DNA of 64,000 nucleotides from Rhipicephalus microplus (lineage: Eukaryota > Arthropoda > Arachnida > Ixodida > Ixodidae): assembly GCF_043290135.1 (NCBI RefSeq), contig NC_134704.1, positions 9,605,501 through 9,669,500 on the forward strand, read 5' to 3'. The notes below the pieces were generated by a model. It was given only the letters and a program-made list of their open reading frames with translations. It had not been told where the DNA came from and did not search any database. Shown here piece by piece: positions 12,951 through 23,999 of the stretch. Positions within the stretch are counted from its first letter, which is position 1. Each line of letters begins with the position of its first letter. A program made the translations under genes and the position numbers.

Positions 12951-13394
12951 CTGTCGTCTTTTATGAAAGGGAACACGCGAAACCGTGGTCTGTGCTCTGC
13001 GGCGGCTGCCTACAGCGCCATCAACTGACAGCGAAAGAAAACAAGTTCGCTTTCAGCGTCATCTGTTGGAAAAAAATATTAACAAGTTATGGCCGGTAGG
13101 CAAGCGCTGCTAGATTGCACTCCATCTCGGCTCACGCCTGCAGTGCGTAGTGCACTGCCAACATATCCAACGTTGTGCGCGACCACGGCGCAAGCTGCAG
13201 TAATCGCCCGATATCGCTGAAGGAACGTAATCTAGCATCGCTTGTCTACCAGCCATGACTGGGTTATCTTGCTTGGCCATAAATGACGCCATAAGCGAAC
13301 GCACTTTCTTCACTTCTCGGTTGATGGTGCTGTAGGCAGCCGCCGCAGAGCGCAGGCCACGCGTTCGCGTGTTCTCTTTCATAAAGGTTGACAG
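12951..13394. repeat. Foldback structure: about 165-bp inverted arms around a 110-bp centre
   Basis: The left arm (about 12951-13115) and the reverse complement of the right arm (about 13225-13394) align along their length. Shared strings include TTTATGAAAG, GAACACGCGAA, CTCTGCGGCGGCTGCCTACA and GCGATGCTAGATT-like ends. The arms differ by several substitutions and small indels, so the structure is not recent. ORFs read from each arm give related peptides containing RSAAAAYSTIN or CSAAAAYSAIN, which reflects the duplication and not two genes. It could be a foldback transposon or two head-to-head copies of one repeat. Confidence 0.75.
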
Positions 13395-13657
13395 TTTACT
13401 TCAGATTGCAGGCGACTGCGCAAATACGTGAAGGTGCCTGAAAAGGAAAAGGGAGCACAGGAGCTGTAGCCAAGCGGGGCGAAACTGAAAGTCAGGGCGC
13501 TCTATCGGTAGATTCACTGCCGAAAGCGAGAGTGCATCGGCATATCCGGTTGACCCATCCCGATATCCTGATGCCATGGCTTTATCACCAGCTTCAGCAA
13601 AGCTATGCTGCTAGCACTACTCCTCGTCAGCGTCGCTTTCACCACTTTATGCATTTG

Positions 13658-13901
13658 CAGCCACACCGTGGTGGTCCAGCGGCTAAGGTACTCATCCGCT
13701 GACCCGCAGGTTATGGGATCGAATCTCGGCAACGGCAGCTGCATTTTAGATGGCGGTGAAAGTGCTGTAGGCCCGGGTGCTCAGATTATGGTGCACGTTA
13801 ACGAACCACAGGTGGCAGAATTTTCCTGAGCCCTCCACCATGGCCTCTTTCATAATCATGTGGTAGTTTCGCGTCGTTAAACCTCACATATCAATCAATC
13901 A
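13658..13901 (+). mobile_element. Ruka-like SINE, moderately diverged
   Basis: The head begins CAGCCACACCGTGGTGGTCC (13658) and keeps GTGGTCCAGCGGCTAAGG. The B box is degraded to GGGATCGAATCTC. The body strings GTGCACGTTAACGAACC and TCTTTCATAATCATG are present, and the tail is ATCAATCAATCA. A 9-bp duplication ATGCATTTG lies at 13649-13657 and 13902-13910. Confidence 0.85.
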
Positions 13902-13910
13902 ATGCATTTG

Positions 13911-15350
13911 TTTGCCCACGTAGTGAAAATACTTTCAGATGCATGCGCTTTATGCATCGCCTAGGCTACCACCACTTTCGCCTCTGACAAGCAGTGGTGG
14001 TAGAAGCACGGCCAGGAGGTGGAAACTCTCTATACCTCCCATGTATATTTGCCCTCGGCAGTGGCACCGCCGCCTTTACCACTGGCGGTTGCCGGGCATC
14101 CTACTAGACATAAATGACGAGCAGCAAATTTTTTCATGACGTCAATGGTGACGTTCTAAAATAGAGGGAAAGTACGAAAAATCGAGGGCAGGAGGGTTGC
14201 CGCGGAAGCCATCATTTGACACTTCGCATGCAAGTGGAATACACTCATGCCTTCTTTCAGGTCTGCTTGGGCAATGCGGCCATTCGTAAAATCTTGTTAG
14301 TCTTTTTTTTTTTTAATTTTGCTCGTGTTTCCCGAAGATGCGAAGGTTAAGTTGACTGATTTCTCAGTAAGGCGAAACTTGATCAGCACAATTAAAATGA
14401 TGAAAACTGACATACGGACGTAATGAGAAAACGTTGAACCCAGAATATCCCAACGAATGCGAAAACTATCAAAAATCGTAAGTAGGGCACGTCGTATTTG
14501 ACTCAATCACGTTTGTTATGATGGCGCGCATAGTTTTCTTACAGAACTTGAGCAAGTTCAGTCCGAACTGAAGTTCAGAGGCACGGAGAGGCTTGAAGCA
14601 ATCTCAGAAGTTTTTTGAAGGACGTCGCTGTAAACAGTGTTTCGTCAAGTTCGCTTCTTGTCTTCGTGAGAGAAGCAGCGTTCCTTGACGAAGTTAACAT
14701 GTCAATGGCTCCAGCGACATTCTCTGTAACAATTTTTAGAAGCATTCAGTCCATCACGTGTACTTGAGTGACGCTTTTAGAAGTAAAGACTCAGATATTT
14801 TGAAACCGCGGCTACAAGAATTTCGCGAGCAGGAAGCAGTCTTTAATTACTCGACATCATTTGAACTACACGATGTAAAAGAAACTAAAACTATGTAGCC
14901 GAGCCAACTCGAATTCAAGCCTTTCAATAAATGCATTTTCCCGACAAGAGTTCGGCTGCCGTCTTCACCAATCAGTCAAGCGACACTTGACGTCCCTGTC
15001 CTTCCTCATTTATTCCTCCTCCTCCAAGCGACACTGCTCTTCTGTCAGTCCAGTCAGGCTTCCAGACAACTGGGTTCAATCATATGTACTCAGGCAAAAG
15101 CAAATACGTGCTCAAATATTAGACCCAAACTCTTGTGCTCACCCGTCGCCTTTAAGAAATGCTGAAAAATCTCCGCGTAATTAGAAATCTCCAGGTAAGC
15201 ACACCGCAGAGCCGTGGAAAACATTTGCTGCCCGATGAAGCCATCTTCGACAAATGCATGGTTGACTTGTCCGGCGTAGCTCACGGCGGCTTCCCTTCTC
15301 TGCCCTCCACAACTTGCTGTCTTTATCTTTCCCGTGGTTGACACGCCAGC
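13911..15350. other. Unassigned DNA, no gene recognised
   Basis: No ORF above 70 codons except those overlapping the LINE remnant. Nothing repetitive was recognised. Confidence 0.45.
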
Positions 15351-15356
15351 CGAACG

Positions 15357-16050
15357 AGATAACTGAAGGAAGGAAAATTGGGAGGAAAAGAACGGCAGGG
15401 AGGTTAACCAGCCTATAGGCAGCCGGTTTGCTACCCTGTGCATGGGAGGAGATGGGGGAGGCGAAAGATAGAGAAGAGAGAGGGAAGAGAGATAAACGCA
15501 GCACATTCGGCAGCACAGGCGCGCACACTCAGTCATAGTCCAGTCTTGTCTTTCGTGGTGTGTGACATTGCTGTTACAGCAGCTTGTTCAAGTCCGTGTC
15601 GCGTAGGAATTTTAACAGAGCTTTTGTCGCCTTCTGTTGCAATGTCTTCTCTCGGGCATTTGAAAGAATAGTGGCCACAGACGTTTGGCTGTTGTCGATG
15701 CGCGCAAGGACGGACGCCAGTGAGTGTCTCTGAATTTGATACAACGGACAGTCACACAGGATGTGGTGTAGCGTCTCTTCGCAACGACAGGCATCGCAGA
15801 GAGCGTTGTCGGCCATTCCTATGACAAATGAATAAGATTTTTTAAATGCGACCCCAGGCCATAAGTGATGAAGAAGGGTGGCTTCTCTTCGGTCGAGCCC
15901 AGTGGGCATGCGGAGAGCCATCAAAGAGGACAGGTGGTGTTGACGATTCGTCTCACGTGATCCAACTTCTATTATTGCTGGTCGAGGGGCCCGAAGGAGC
16001 GGAGGCAACCGCAACGAACGCAAGTCAATCCCTTCCCGCGCTTCTCTTTA
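15357..16050 (-). mobile_element. 5'-truncated LINE (non-LTR retrotransposon), 3' end only
   Basis: On the minus strand the C-terminal part of the second ORF (about 16050-15574) is followed by a 3' untranslated region (about 15573-15357). That region contains CTGGTTAACCTCCCTGCCGT on the minus strand and ends in a CT-rich tail. The same 3' untranslated sequence recurs in diverged form at 25745-25880. The reverse transcriptase and endonuclease are absent, as expected for 5' truncation during target-primed reverse transcription. Confidence 0.7.
15574..16023 (-). pseudogene. LINE ORF2 C-terminal fragment with zinc-knuckle motif
   Basis: The 149-residue frame runs from the first in-frame Met; the open sequence continues slightly further upstream. 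Residues near 90-110 read CDACRCEETLHHILCDCP, a C-x2-C-x7-H-x4-C arrangement like the zinc-binding motif near the C terminus of many arthropod LINE ORF2 proteins. The preceding segment with LWPGVAFKKSYSF also fits that region. The protein would normally be part of an enzyme of about 1000 residues with endonuclease and reverse transcriptase. All catalytic parts are missing, so it is a fragment. The element clade cannot be decided from this piece. Confidence 0.7.
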
Positions 16051-16263
16051 TTTATAATTCGCAAAATAAAGAATAAGAAAAGGGCATATAAAGAGCAAAG
16101 AGGTTATTTACAGCGGTATTCATTTTTTATTTGTAAAAACTGGTGAAAGCCAATAAATAGGAACATTCACATCAACTTCACTCCGTTCAACCGGATCTTA
16201 TGACAGCCGGAAACCAGTACGAGTGCGCATGTTTCTTAAAACCGAAACCAGCGATGAGTTTCC

Positions 16264-16503
16264 TGCCCCACCATAGTGGTATAGGGACTAAGGTATTCGG
16301 CTGCTGACCCGCAGGTCACAGGATCGTTTCCCGGCTGCGGCGGCTGCATCCTCGATACAGGCGAAAATGCTGTAGGCTCGTGTGCTCAGATTTGGTTGCA
16401 CGTTAAAGAACCCCAGGCGGTCGAAATTTCCGGAGCCGTCTACTGCGGCGTCTCTCATAACGATATGGTGGTTGCGGGATGTTGAACCCCACATATCAAT
16501 CAA
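16264..16503 (+). mobile_element. Ruka-like SINE with 13-bp target duplication
   Basis: The head ACCATAGTGGTATAGGGACT has a degraded A box, and the B box is changed to GGATCGTTTCCCG, so pol III activity is unlikely. The body is well kept (CACGTTAAAGAACCCCAGG, GTCGAAATTTCCGGAGCC). The tail is short (ATCAATCA). The flanks are GCGATGAGTTTCC (16251-16263) and GCGATGTCTTTCC (16504-16516), which match at 11 of 13 positions. Confidence 0.88.
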
Positions 16504-16516
16504 GCGATGTCTTTCC

Positions 16517-18099
16517 GGAGCCTGGCACGGCTTCACTCGAGCCAGCGATAAAGCGAGCATCAGTCGGATACACCGATGCACTCTTGCAGCCTGCAGTGAA
16601 TATCTTGATAGAGCCCACTGGCATGCAGTTTCGCCCATATTGGCCTCATCTCACGTTCTCCCTTTTAATTTCGAGGCCACTCCACACCATTGCGAAAGAA
16701 GTTCCTACTGCTGCGTGTGCCCCAAAACTCTGCAGATGACAAGCGGATCCTGAATTTTGGACGCAGAGCGTGAGAAAGGCTGAGAAGTTAGCGATGACCA
16801 CAAAGCCTTGAAAAATAACTGACGTGGCTCTTTTGCATTTGCCTAAGCCGAATAGAAGGTGAAAGCCGTGTTTTTTTTTTCGCTCGACTAAATCAATCAT
16901 AAATTTCCACGCTCTAAAATATTTCTGCACCTAACGTGATTTTGCACTTCCTTCAGGGTGAGATGCATTCAAGTTAGACGGGCCTCACGTGATATTGGGC
17001 TGTTTCCGTGCTCGGCGCACTTTTGACCAAGCGACGATGTCTTCCGATGAGGTCATCGCGTAACCGTGTTATGACTTCATTATGACGTATGGTATATAAC
17101 TGTCAGTTCAAGCGCATGGTTAAACAGAAAGAAAGAGAGGACACTAGCCCAACTTTCGATTTTCTTGCAATTCATTATGACGGCTGAGATTTTGGTGATG
17201 TGTGCCTTCGCGACGGACGTCACAATGTTACGGCACTGACGACGTCATGTTACATTGTGGTCACAGGAGTTTTGGTACGCCATCGGCCCATGCACATGCG
17301 TATCACGTGACTTTTCACCAACGTTTATTATTCGCTTCTTTTGGCGTCATTTGTGTTTACGCCATCGTTTCGCGATTCCTGGCTTAATCTCAAAACTTGT
17401 TGACTCCATGAGAGATTTGACCTTTAAAAACAGACAAAAGTCCTGGAGTGAGGTGTTAGACAGGTTGATTTTAATGCCAAGCATATGTACTTACTCTTTA
17501 CAGCTCATTTGCCCTAGTGAGTGCCACCAGTTTTTCACCTTCTTTTGTTATAAGAGTATATCACCTGCCGAGATTTTCTTTTCTATACGCTACAAGCGTA
17601 CTTGAAGTGGCGCTTCGGAAGTGTATTTCAAATCTGCCCCTCGATTTTGTCCAGCCACGGTGCACTGGGCTGATTAACCACTATTACTCATTGCTTAACT
17701 CTCTCATCATAAATAGAAGAGCTGTGCCTGGCCTAAATAAACGAACTCTATGCCTCAGCGAAACTTTATGCGAAAAGCATGTTCCTTACTTGGAAATCAT
17801 CTGCTTTTATTATGCCTCAGTGTGATGAAATGGCCGTTCCACAATACTTCGAGCACTCCAATCTCTTCTCTTTAATGTGCCTGCAAATTATAGTTGCTGT
17901 TTCATTTTCCTGCCTTAGCTTTATCGTCATTCGTTTGTTTCGCCGCCCTATACGCCTCACCACAAAATGTCGCGAACACGCGGCCTCCGACGCTTCAGAT
18001 GCGCGGAGTGTAAAAAGCGAGGCCAAACCTCCTCTCCCATTTGGTCGGAGCCTCTCCCCAGCAGCTCCCGTCTTCCCTAGGTCAGTTCCCTAACAGGGA
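16517..18099. other. Unassigned DNA, no gene recognised
   Basis: CRE-like TGACGTCA-type strings (GACGACGTCATG at 17239-17250 and GACGTCACAATG at 17216-17227) occur near 17.2 kb. There is no ORF with a recognisable domain. The 17.2-18.0 kb ORFs are AT-rich and overlap. Confidence 0.4.
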
Positions 18100-18455
18100 A
18101 TGGGATTGATCCCGTCCCACTCGAGGGTCGCTTTCTCGCCCGAAAGCCTTCTGGCGCCGAGTCAGTTCGCGCGCGCTGTCCACACGGGGAGCGCGGGTGC
18201 CTCGTTCAGCTAGTCGTGCTATTGCCACTATCGTCGCCGGCTCGCAACGGGACCACGCCGTTCGGTTATCGAGCGCCTACCCTCGTCGCTGGACGGCATT
18301 TCTTTTCTGATCACCTGTGCGGTAACGGACAATGCTTCGTCGCCAAGCGAAATGCCCGTGATGAGTTCACAGAGATCGCCAGAGGCTTCTACTCACCGGC
18401 TGAAGATGCCGTAGTCAAGCGGTACGTACGCACACACTTCAAATCGCTCTGGTGA
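18100..18455 (+). promoter_or_regulatory. Candidate promoter and first exon (weak)
   Basis: A locally CpG-rich segment contains two TCAGT strings of the arthropod initiator type (about 18079 and 18160). It is followed by an open frame from ATG at 18216. That frame could leave through a GTACGT splice donor at about 18422 (context AAGCG|GTACGT). The peptide before the donor (about 69 residues) contains DEFTEIARGFYSPAEDAVVKR and matches no family I recognise. Unspliced, the frame ends at 18455. The evidence is composition and short consensus strings only, so chance is a real alternative. Confidence 0.18.
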
Positions 18456-21100
18456 CGAACGTGTGCAAAAGACTATCCCCGCACTCAGTCTATGTGTAAA
18501 GAGTCAAGTGAAGCACAGGCACAACTTGGAAATCATTACTTGATTTAGTGTTGCCGTGAAGGGGTCTATGCATTTCCGAAGTGTGTAAAAAGCGGGATTC
18601 TCGAAGAAATGTACAAGTACATGCAAATTACACGCGCTTGTTGATATGTTTTTATTCAAACTGAAAACAAGCCTGTCGACGCTGTTTTATTTCTTATGCT
18701 TTCTTCCATTGTAAGCGGTGTAAGCTTCTCATCAATTGTCGAATATAATAATAGTTCAGGCTTCTTTTTGATAAAGTGGCTGAACACGAATTCTTTACTT
18801 CCGCATGTGTGCCATAAATCATCCTGATACCAAAAATATATTATCGTGATTATGGTTCACCAAAAAGCAGCATTTGTACATCGCAGAATTTCTCTTTCTC
18901 ACGTGTACAGTACAAAAAAAAAGCTGCAGATTACTGTCCTCTCGTAGATAAAGTCGTTAAGAATATAAACGGGTATTATAATTGGACATGTAAATGACGC
19001 GATTGCTTACTTGCACACAACGCCATGTTCGTAAAATAATTACAGCATTGCCATTGGCCTTCTCTCTCTCTTCAGTGTGGTTTAGTTTGGACCATTGAGG
19101 ACGTGTTTCTCGTCCTCAATGGCTCGCTATTTCAAGCGTACGCTGTCTTTCGTTCTTCCAGGTTGTTTTCATTGCGTATATTGGTGTTTTCATTGCGTAT
19201 AAGGTGATAACGCTAGGGACATCGGGCAACGCTGTATAATGCAGACTGCTTCGTTACAATTCAAACTGAACTTTCGAGGCCACCTTGTAGTTCCCTCTTG
19301 TATCGCGTTCCGTTTGACGAACAAATCAATGGATAGATCAGCGGTCATGTGGGCCACATACCAAGGATTCGTAACTCGGCCACCTTATTTGCGTATTCTC
19401 TTCTTTTACGAGCCTGCTGAAGCACGGATATACAGATTCACGTGGCGACTATCCATTTCGCGACAACGTCTGGCTGGCAACTCAGTCAGGTTATGATTCT
19501 AGCGGGACCGAACGATTTGTGTTGCACAATATATGCTTCAAACCTTGAGTTTAGCATATTTCATTTGCTATTACATAGTAAAAAGTCATGAATTTAGAGT
19601 AAGGCTGTGAACCATGCGGGATTCACACACATTTTGTCCATGTTGAGTTTCTGTGCACGATCGCCTTCCGGTGAAGCAAGACACGGTGACACCCTGAGCA
19701 CATGTTGACAAGCATAACGACTGATTATTCACTATACGTTTGCGCTCGTAAATTTCCAAAATCTCCAGAAACGGCATGTCCAGATTGTCAATTCAAAGGA
19801 GACTTCTGAAAGCAGCCGACCATCTTGATTGCTGACTTCCATGACAGAAGAAATGCCTTTAAGACATTAACTCAAATCAAATAAAATTAGGTTTATTTTC
19901 TTTATGTCGTACAAGGAGAAAGGACTGTGAAGAAAAAATACTGTGTTTGAAACAGCCTCAATAGTTCAAAGCCCCCCAAAAAGCAAAAAAAGCTAAATAA
20001 AGAATGCGTGGGTTCAAAATGTTTTTAAATAAAAGGGGTCTATTACACTGCGCAATGGTAAGACGGTGTGAGGCGTCTGAGCTAGCTGACAGTAAGCCAT
20101 TCCACAGAAACTGAACTCCGTTTTTAGCTATATATCTGAAATGCCTAACGGCTTAAGCGTTGAGCTTCATGAACACCTTGAAGTAACCCTTCATTCCAAG
20201 AAAATAGGCGAATATTACGGGGTCAAACTACTGTGCAGATTCTTTCTTATGCTTTTTGGGCACCGTCAAGTACTCTGCCAAAAATTACAGCCTTGAGTCT
20301 GACAAAACTGCTCTTCCTTTGCCGTATCTTGGGATCTACGTCGCTTAGTGATTGAACACTTTCTTAAGGAGCACCGGAATCTACGAGCGCTTATGAAGGA
20401 ACAGCGTGAGACCGTGCTGTGTAATCTCCAGCTGAATATTCATCCATCTCTTCTTTACTCCTCTTCTTTTCTATTTCTTTCTTTTCTATTACTCCCCCTT
20501 TCCCCCACCCCAAGTGTAGGGTACCCAACCGAGCGAAGCCTGGTTTACCTCCCTGCCTGTCCTCTCTTTTTTTTTTCTCTCTCTCTCTTTCTCGAGTCAA
20601 GTAGCCGGAACATTCGTCTTGAGATCACATGTGCCCAATCGGATCGGCGAGGCAATGCTTAGTACTAATATTGCCAAAGTAAGGCTTCAAGACATTAAGC
20701 GTTTTTTTTTTCTACAACCACTCTGGAGAAGCAATGACATTGTAAAGCAGTCTACTGTCTTCTTGTGCATCAATTATATTAAGAAAGCCTGACATCTTCT
20801 TTATGTCTCCAAGCATGAACAAATTTTAGTACCGTTTGTGCACATTAAACGGGAAAGAAGAACGACTACTGTCCATGGTATCACTTATGGTTTCGCATTT
20901 ATTTAGCACAAAACAAAAGAACAAAAAATGACTTATTTGTAGCCCTCACAGCCACAGCCGAGATGAAGCGTGTCATCCCATATTGAGGCTCAGTGGTGTG
21001 CCGTAGTCAGAGATAGGTCCACCTGTTGAAAAGTCAGCATCCCGGAATGCGGCACTTTCGTTCTGTTTACGACTGGCCTCGAGATCTCGGAGTGGCGCCC
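18456..21100. other. Unassigned DNA, no gene recognised
   Basis: Contains a 12-bp hairpin (19092-19122), a repeated TGTTTTCATTGCGTATA (about 19165 and 19186) and a pyrimidine-rich stretch at 20445-20595. Open frames are short or compositional. Confidence 0.45.
19092..19122. repeat. Perfect 12-bp hairpin with 7-base loop
   Basis: Arm CCATTGAGGACG (19092-19103), loop TGTTTCT, and arm CGTCCTCAATGG (19111-19122). No U-run or gene context indicates a terminator or processed RNA. Confidence 0.85.
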
Positions 21101-21262
21101 TTTCGCGTGTGACGTCAGTTTGTGGACTCCGCTCTCAACCGCGCTGCAGCAGCCACTGCTGCTGCGCGCAGATCGTCTGCTTCTGGCGGGAAGTTTGTCG
21201 AACAAACAGGCTCGCGAGGGTCGACTAACGTTTTTGACTGCAACTATGATTTTTTTTTTTAG

Positions 21263-21698
21263 TTGCGGCCCAGTCTACAGGGCCAAGAAACCTCCCAAGT
21301 GGCCGACGAGCACGCCGATGTCACCGACCGCATTGCTGATAAGTGGAACTATGTGTGAGTGTTCTCACTCACACATAGTTTCCGCCATGCAGTACTAATT
21401 AGTTCGAATGCTTCTTTCAGAATTTCAATAGGCATCTCTTTCCCCATCGTCTACAAGCATGTAGAAAACAGCTTCCAAAATGTCGTGGTGTCTGATCGAG
21501 GGCACGCTGGTGTATGACGCAGACCACGTTGTTGAATGCGTAGTCGAGGCCGTAAATGCAGATCGCATCACCGTCTCGGCTCTGGTCCTGCAAACACGTG
21601 GGCTTGTCAATTCACCACACAACGTCCCCGTGGCAATCGAATGCTGCGCAATGGTGAAGTACTGCTTCGTGCCTCAGTGGGCTGCATCCGCCCGTTAA
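21263..21698 (+). CDS. Candidate small spliced host gene, product unknown
   Basis: Splice-like signals bracket open sequence. A CTAAC branch-like string near 21223 and a T12-AG acceptor end at 21262. An open stretch of 92 nt follows (21263-21354, peptide containing QVADEHADVTDRIADKWNY). Next come a GTGAGT donor (21355-21360), a TACTAAT branch-like string (about 21393) and a TTCTTTCAG acceptor ending at 21420. This would make a 66-nt intron. The joined frame stays open for 31 more codons and stops at TGA 21515-21517. An alternative acceptor at 21461 would lead into a second open frame that runs from 21462 through ATG 21480 (context AAAATGTCG) to TAA at 21696-21698. Its 72-residue product begins MSWCLIEGTLVYDADH and is rich in Val and Cys. 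The two readings exclude each other downstream. No domain is recognised in either. No upstream first exon or AATAAA signal was found. Confidence 0.25.
21347..21380. repeat. Perfect 15-bp hairpin with 4-base loop, over a candidate splice donor
   Basis: Arm AACTATGTGTGAGTG (21347-21361), loop TTCT, and arm CACTCACACATAGTT (21366-21380). The left arm contains the GTGAGT donor of the candidate intron at 21355. Confidence 0.9.
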
Positions 21699-23534
21699 AA
21701 AAGTCGCGAGCTAGGCGCTAGAGAAGGGCACGCCTGCCCTTCTCCTCATTATATATATTTTTTTCTGCAGTGCAACGATAGTGACACTGAACAAGAGGTT
21801 ATGTTTGATAATCACTGATTTTGCCCACTATGACATTCGCAAATAACACTCGAGATAATTACTGCAGAGCAGATGTTTCAATTGCTGCTTCGGCAGTCAG
21901 CCGTTCATTCATGGCTTAAAATTCTAAGCGGCATGAGATTACTAAATTTCAGATAATCGCGCTCGAATTCTAGCTATGGGCGTCGGCAGGACGCAAGCAT
22001 GCGTGCTGTACCACAGTAACGGGAGTCTTGAGTGGTGACTATAGTGTGACTCGGGGAAGGCGCAAAGTCCGCCTTATTGCACCCCTTTGCCGATGTCAAT
22101 GACTGCTGTTTGTCTCAGTAATGTTTTTTTTTTTCAGTGAGAGTGACATCACAAAGCAGTTTGTAATAATACCGCACATGACCGTCACTTGGGTATCAGA
22201 ATATGACAAAAACTTGTTGCTGATTCTATGTACTGCGCACAGGGCCACAAATATTAACGTGGCCAAGGCAAGCTGGGGGAAGTTGCGTTCACCCACGTAG
22301 CATACCGAAAAGCTTAAGGAGACACTGTATGCAGTGCGTGCACTGCCTTATGTGACAACGTTTAGTGAATGTGCACTAAACAGTGACAGTAGGTCTGCCT
22401 TATGAATTTATGGCAAGCAGTGCGCTAGGTGCGCGCTTGTCTAGATCAGTAAACTACGTACAATATGTGTGTACACCAACCAAATAAAGCCCTAGTCTCA
22501 TATGTCTTGCGCTGTTCAGCTGCGATCATGAGGCGCGCTTAGGGTGCGTTCACACTGAGCATTCCGGCTGCTGAAAGAGCAGCGAATCCGATTCGGCGGC
22601 GGGGCACTCACTCTCCGCGCCGATCGTTCTCGGACCAATTTTCGTGGCGTTTGCCGCCGAATCGGTCGCCACGGACCAATAGGAGCACTAGTCAAGGAAT
22701 TTTGAAAAATGGTGGCCCTGCCCTACTCACTTGTCATGTCGAAGTGCACGTAACTGAATGTTGTTATGAACGGGAGTTTAACCCACTGTGTGCCTACTTC
22801 ACCCCCCTAGTACTGAGCTTGTCGTGGTCTTCATGCAATACAAGACAGCGACTTGCCATAAAAGTAAGCATTACTGCTTCTTCTTGCTTCTGCGCATGAG
22901 AATCATCGAAGACTACACCACCGGATAGCTTAGTGGCGTTTGCGAGCCGCGACAACAAGCGGGTGACACTGCATTCATTTCGTGTTCGCCTCGTGGTAAA
23001 TGGTATATTCGGCGTTGTGGGCGCGTCCAGTGCGAACGACTCTGCGTTTCGGCGGCAGGAGAATTTCGGTGCTGTAGAAAGTGGATGCTTCAGCGTGCGG
23101 CATTTTGTTTAGGGACCTTCGCGGTAGGTTTCGGGGCTGCACCTCACTCTCGCCCACGCTTGTTGCCTACATGCAATGAATGGCTGAAGTATGGCGAGGC
23201 ACTGAAACGCGGCTGCAAGCTTACCTAAAAGTGGCGCGTTGGGTGGGTATAGCAAAAGTCACTGTCAGCGAAATGCTTGCTGCACATGGTCGATGAAGGC
23301 ATGGGGCACTATCCCTTTCTGAGTTCGAAAATCCACTTTTTCCATAGCTTCAGGTCCTAAGGATAGTTGAGAAAGCTAACGCCCTTCTGACGGGTGGGTG
23401 ATCATATAGAAGTACATAACAGTATTTTGCGCATCTCGCCGCAGAGACAAGCGGCCGCAGTTTTAAGAAACAAAGCGCTGTGCTTTTAAAATGAACGTTA
23501 ACAGCGGACACCCACGGTTAGAACAGCGTCAGTA
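21699..23534. other. Unassigned DNA, no gene recognised
   Basis: A 9-bp inverted pair TTCGGCGGC / GCCGCCGAA lies near 22591 and 22651 in a CpG-rich patch that begins AGGGTGCGTTCACACTGAGC (22541-22560). It may be the end of an unrecognised transposon. ORFs are short and unrecognised. Confidence 0.4.
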
Positions 23535-23542
23535 GCAAAGAT

Positions 23543-23991
23543 CATAGAGTTTCATAATATACACTAGAGGGAACTCTGGCGCTAGTGTCTATGGGATATG
23601 CAACGCACGGCGCTTCAGCGAGCATGGGGATGATGGGTATTACACACATTTGTCTAAACTTCATACTTCCGGCCTGATTTTGGCTCCGTGTGTGTTCGTG
23701 TGGCTTGGAGCTGTTTTCTCACGAAAAAAAAAAATCTGCAAATGTTCAGCGACTGTGCTTTACGACCACATTATTTTAGACTTACCCTTCCAAATTGGGT
23801 AACAAAGTTCAAAAGGTTTGAATCTTTATTTCAAAACAAAACTAAAACACAGCAATGAACGAAGCCACAAGTACGATTCGCCGCCCGCAAGTACAAAGAC
23901 TAGACAAATGTGCGTACTGCCCATCACCCCCATAGTCGCTGAACGATCGCAGCGCCAGAGTCCCCTCTAGTCAATTTTAAGAAACTCTATG
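23543..23991. mobile_element. MITE with about 42-bp terminal inverted repeats and 8-bp target duplication
   Basis: The left end starts CATAGAGTTTCATAATATAC and contains CTAGAGGGAACTCTGGCGCT. The reverse complement of the right end starts CATAGAGTTTCTTAAAATTG and contains CTAGAGGGGACTCTGGCGCT. The flanks GCAAAGAT (23535-23542) and GCCAAGAT (23992-23999) form an 8-bp duplication with one mismatch. There is no usable coding frame. A second copy lies at 55208-55626 in the opposite orientation and also has an 8-bp duplication. The 8-bp duplication with a CATAG end fits the P superfamily best and hAT less well. This is inference, because no transposase is present. Confidence 0.85.
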
Positions 23992-23999
23992 GCCAAGAT

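Noticed and set aside
21425..21622. Minus-strand ORF of 65 codons
   Set aside because: It is the shadow of the plus-strand candidate gene at 21263-21698.
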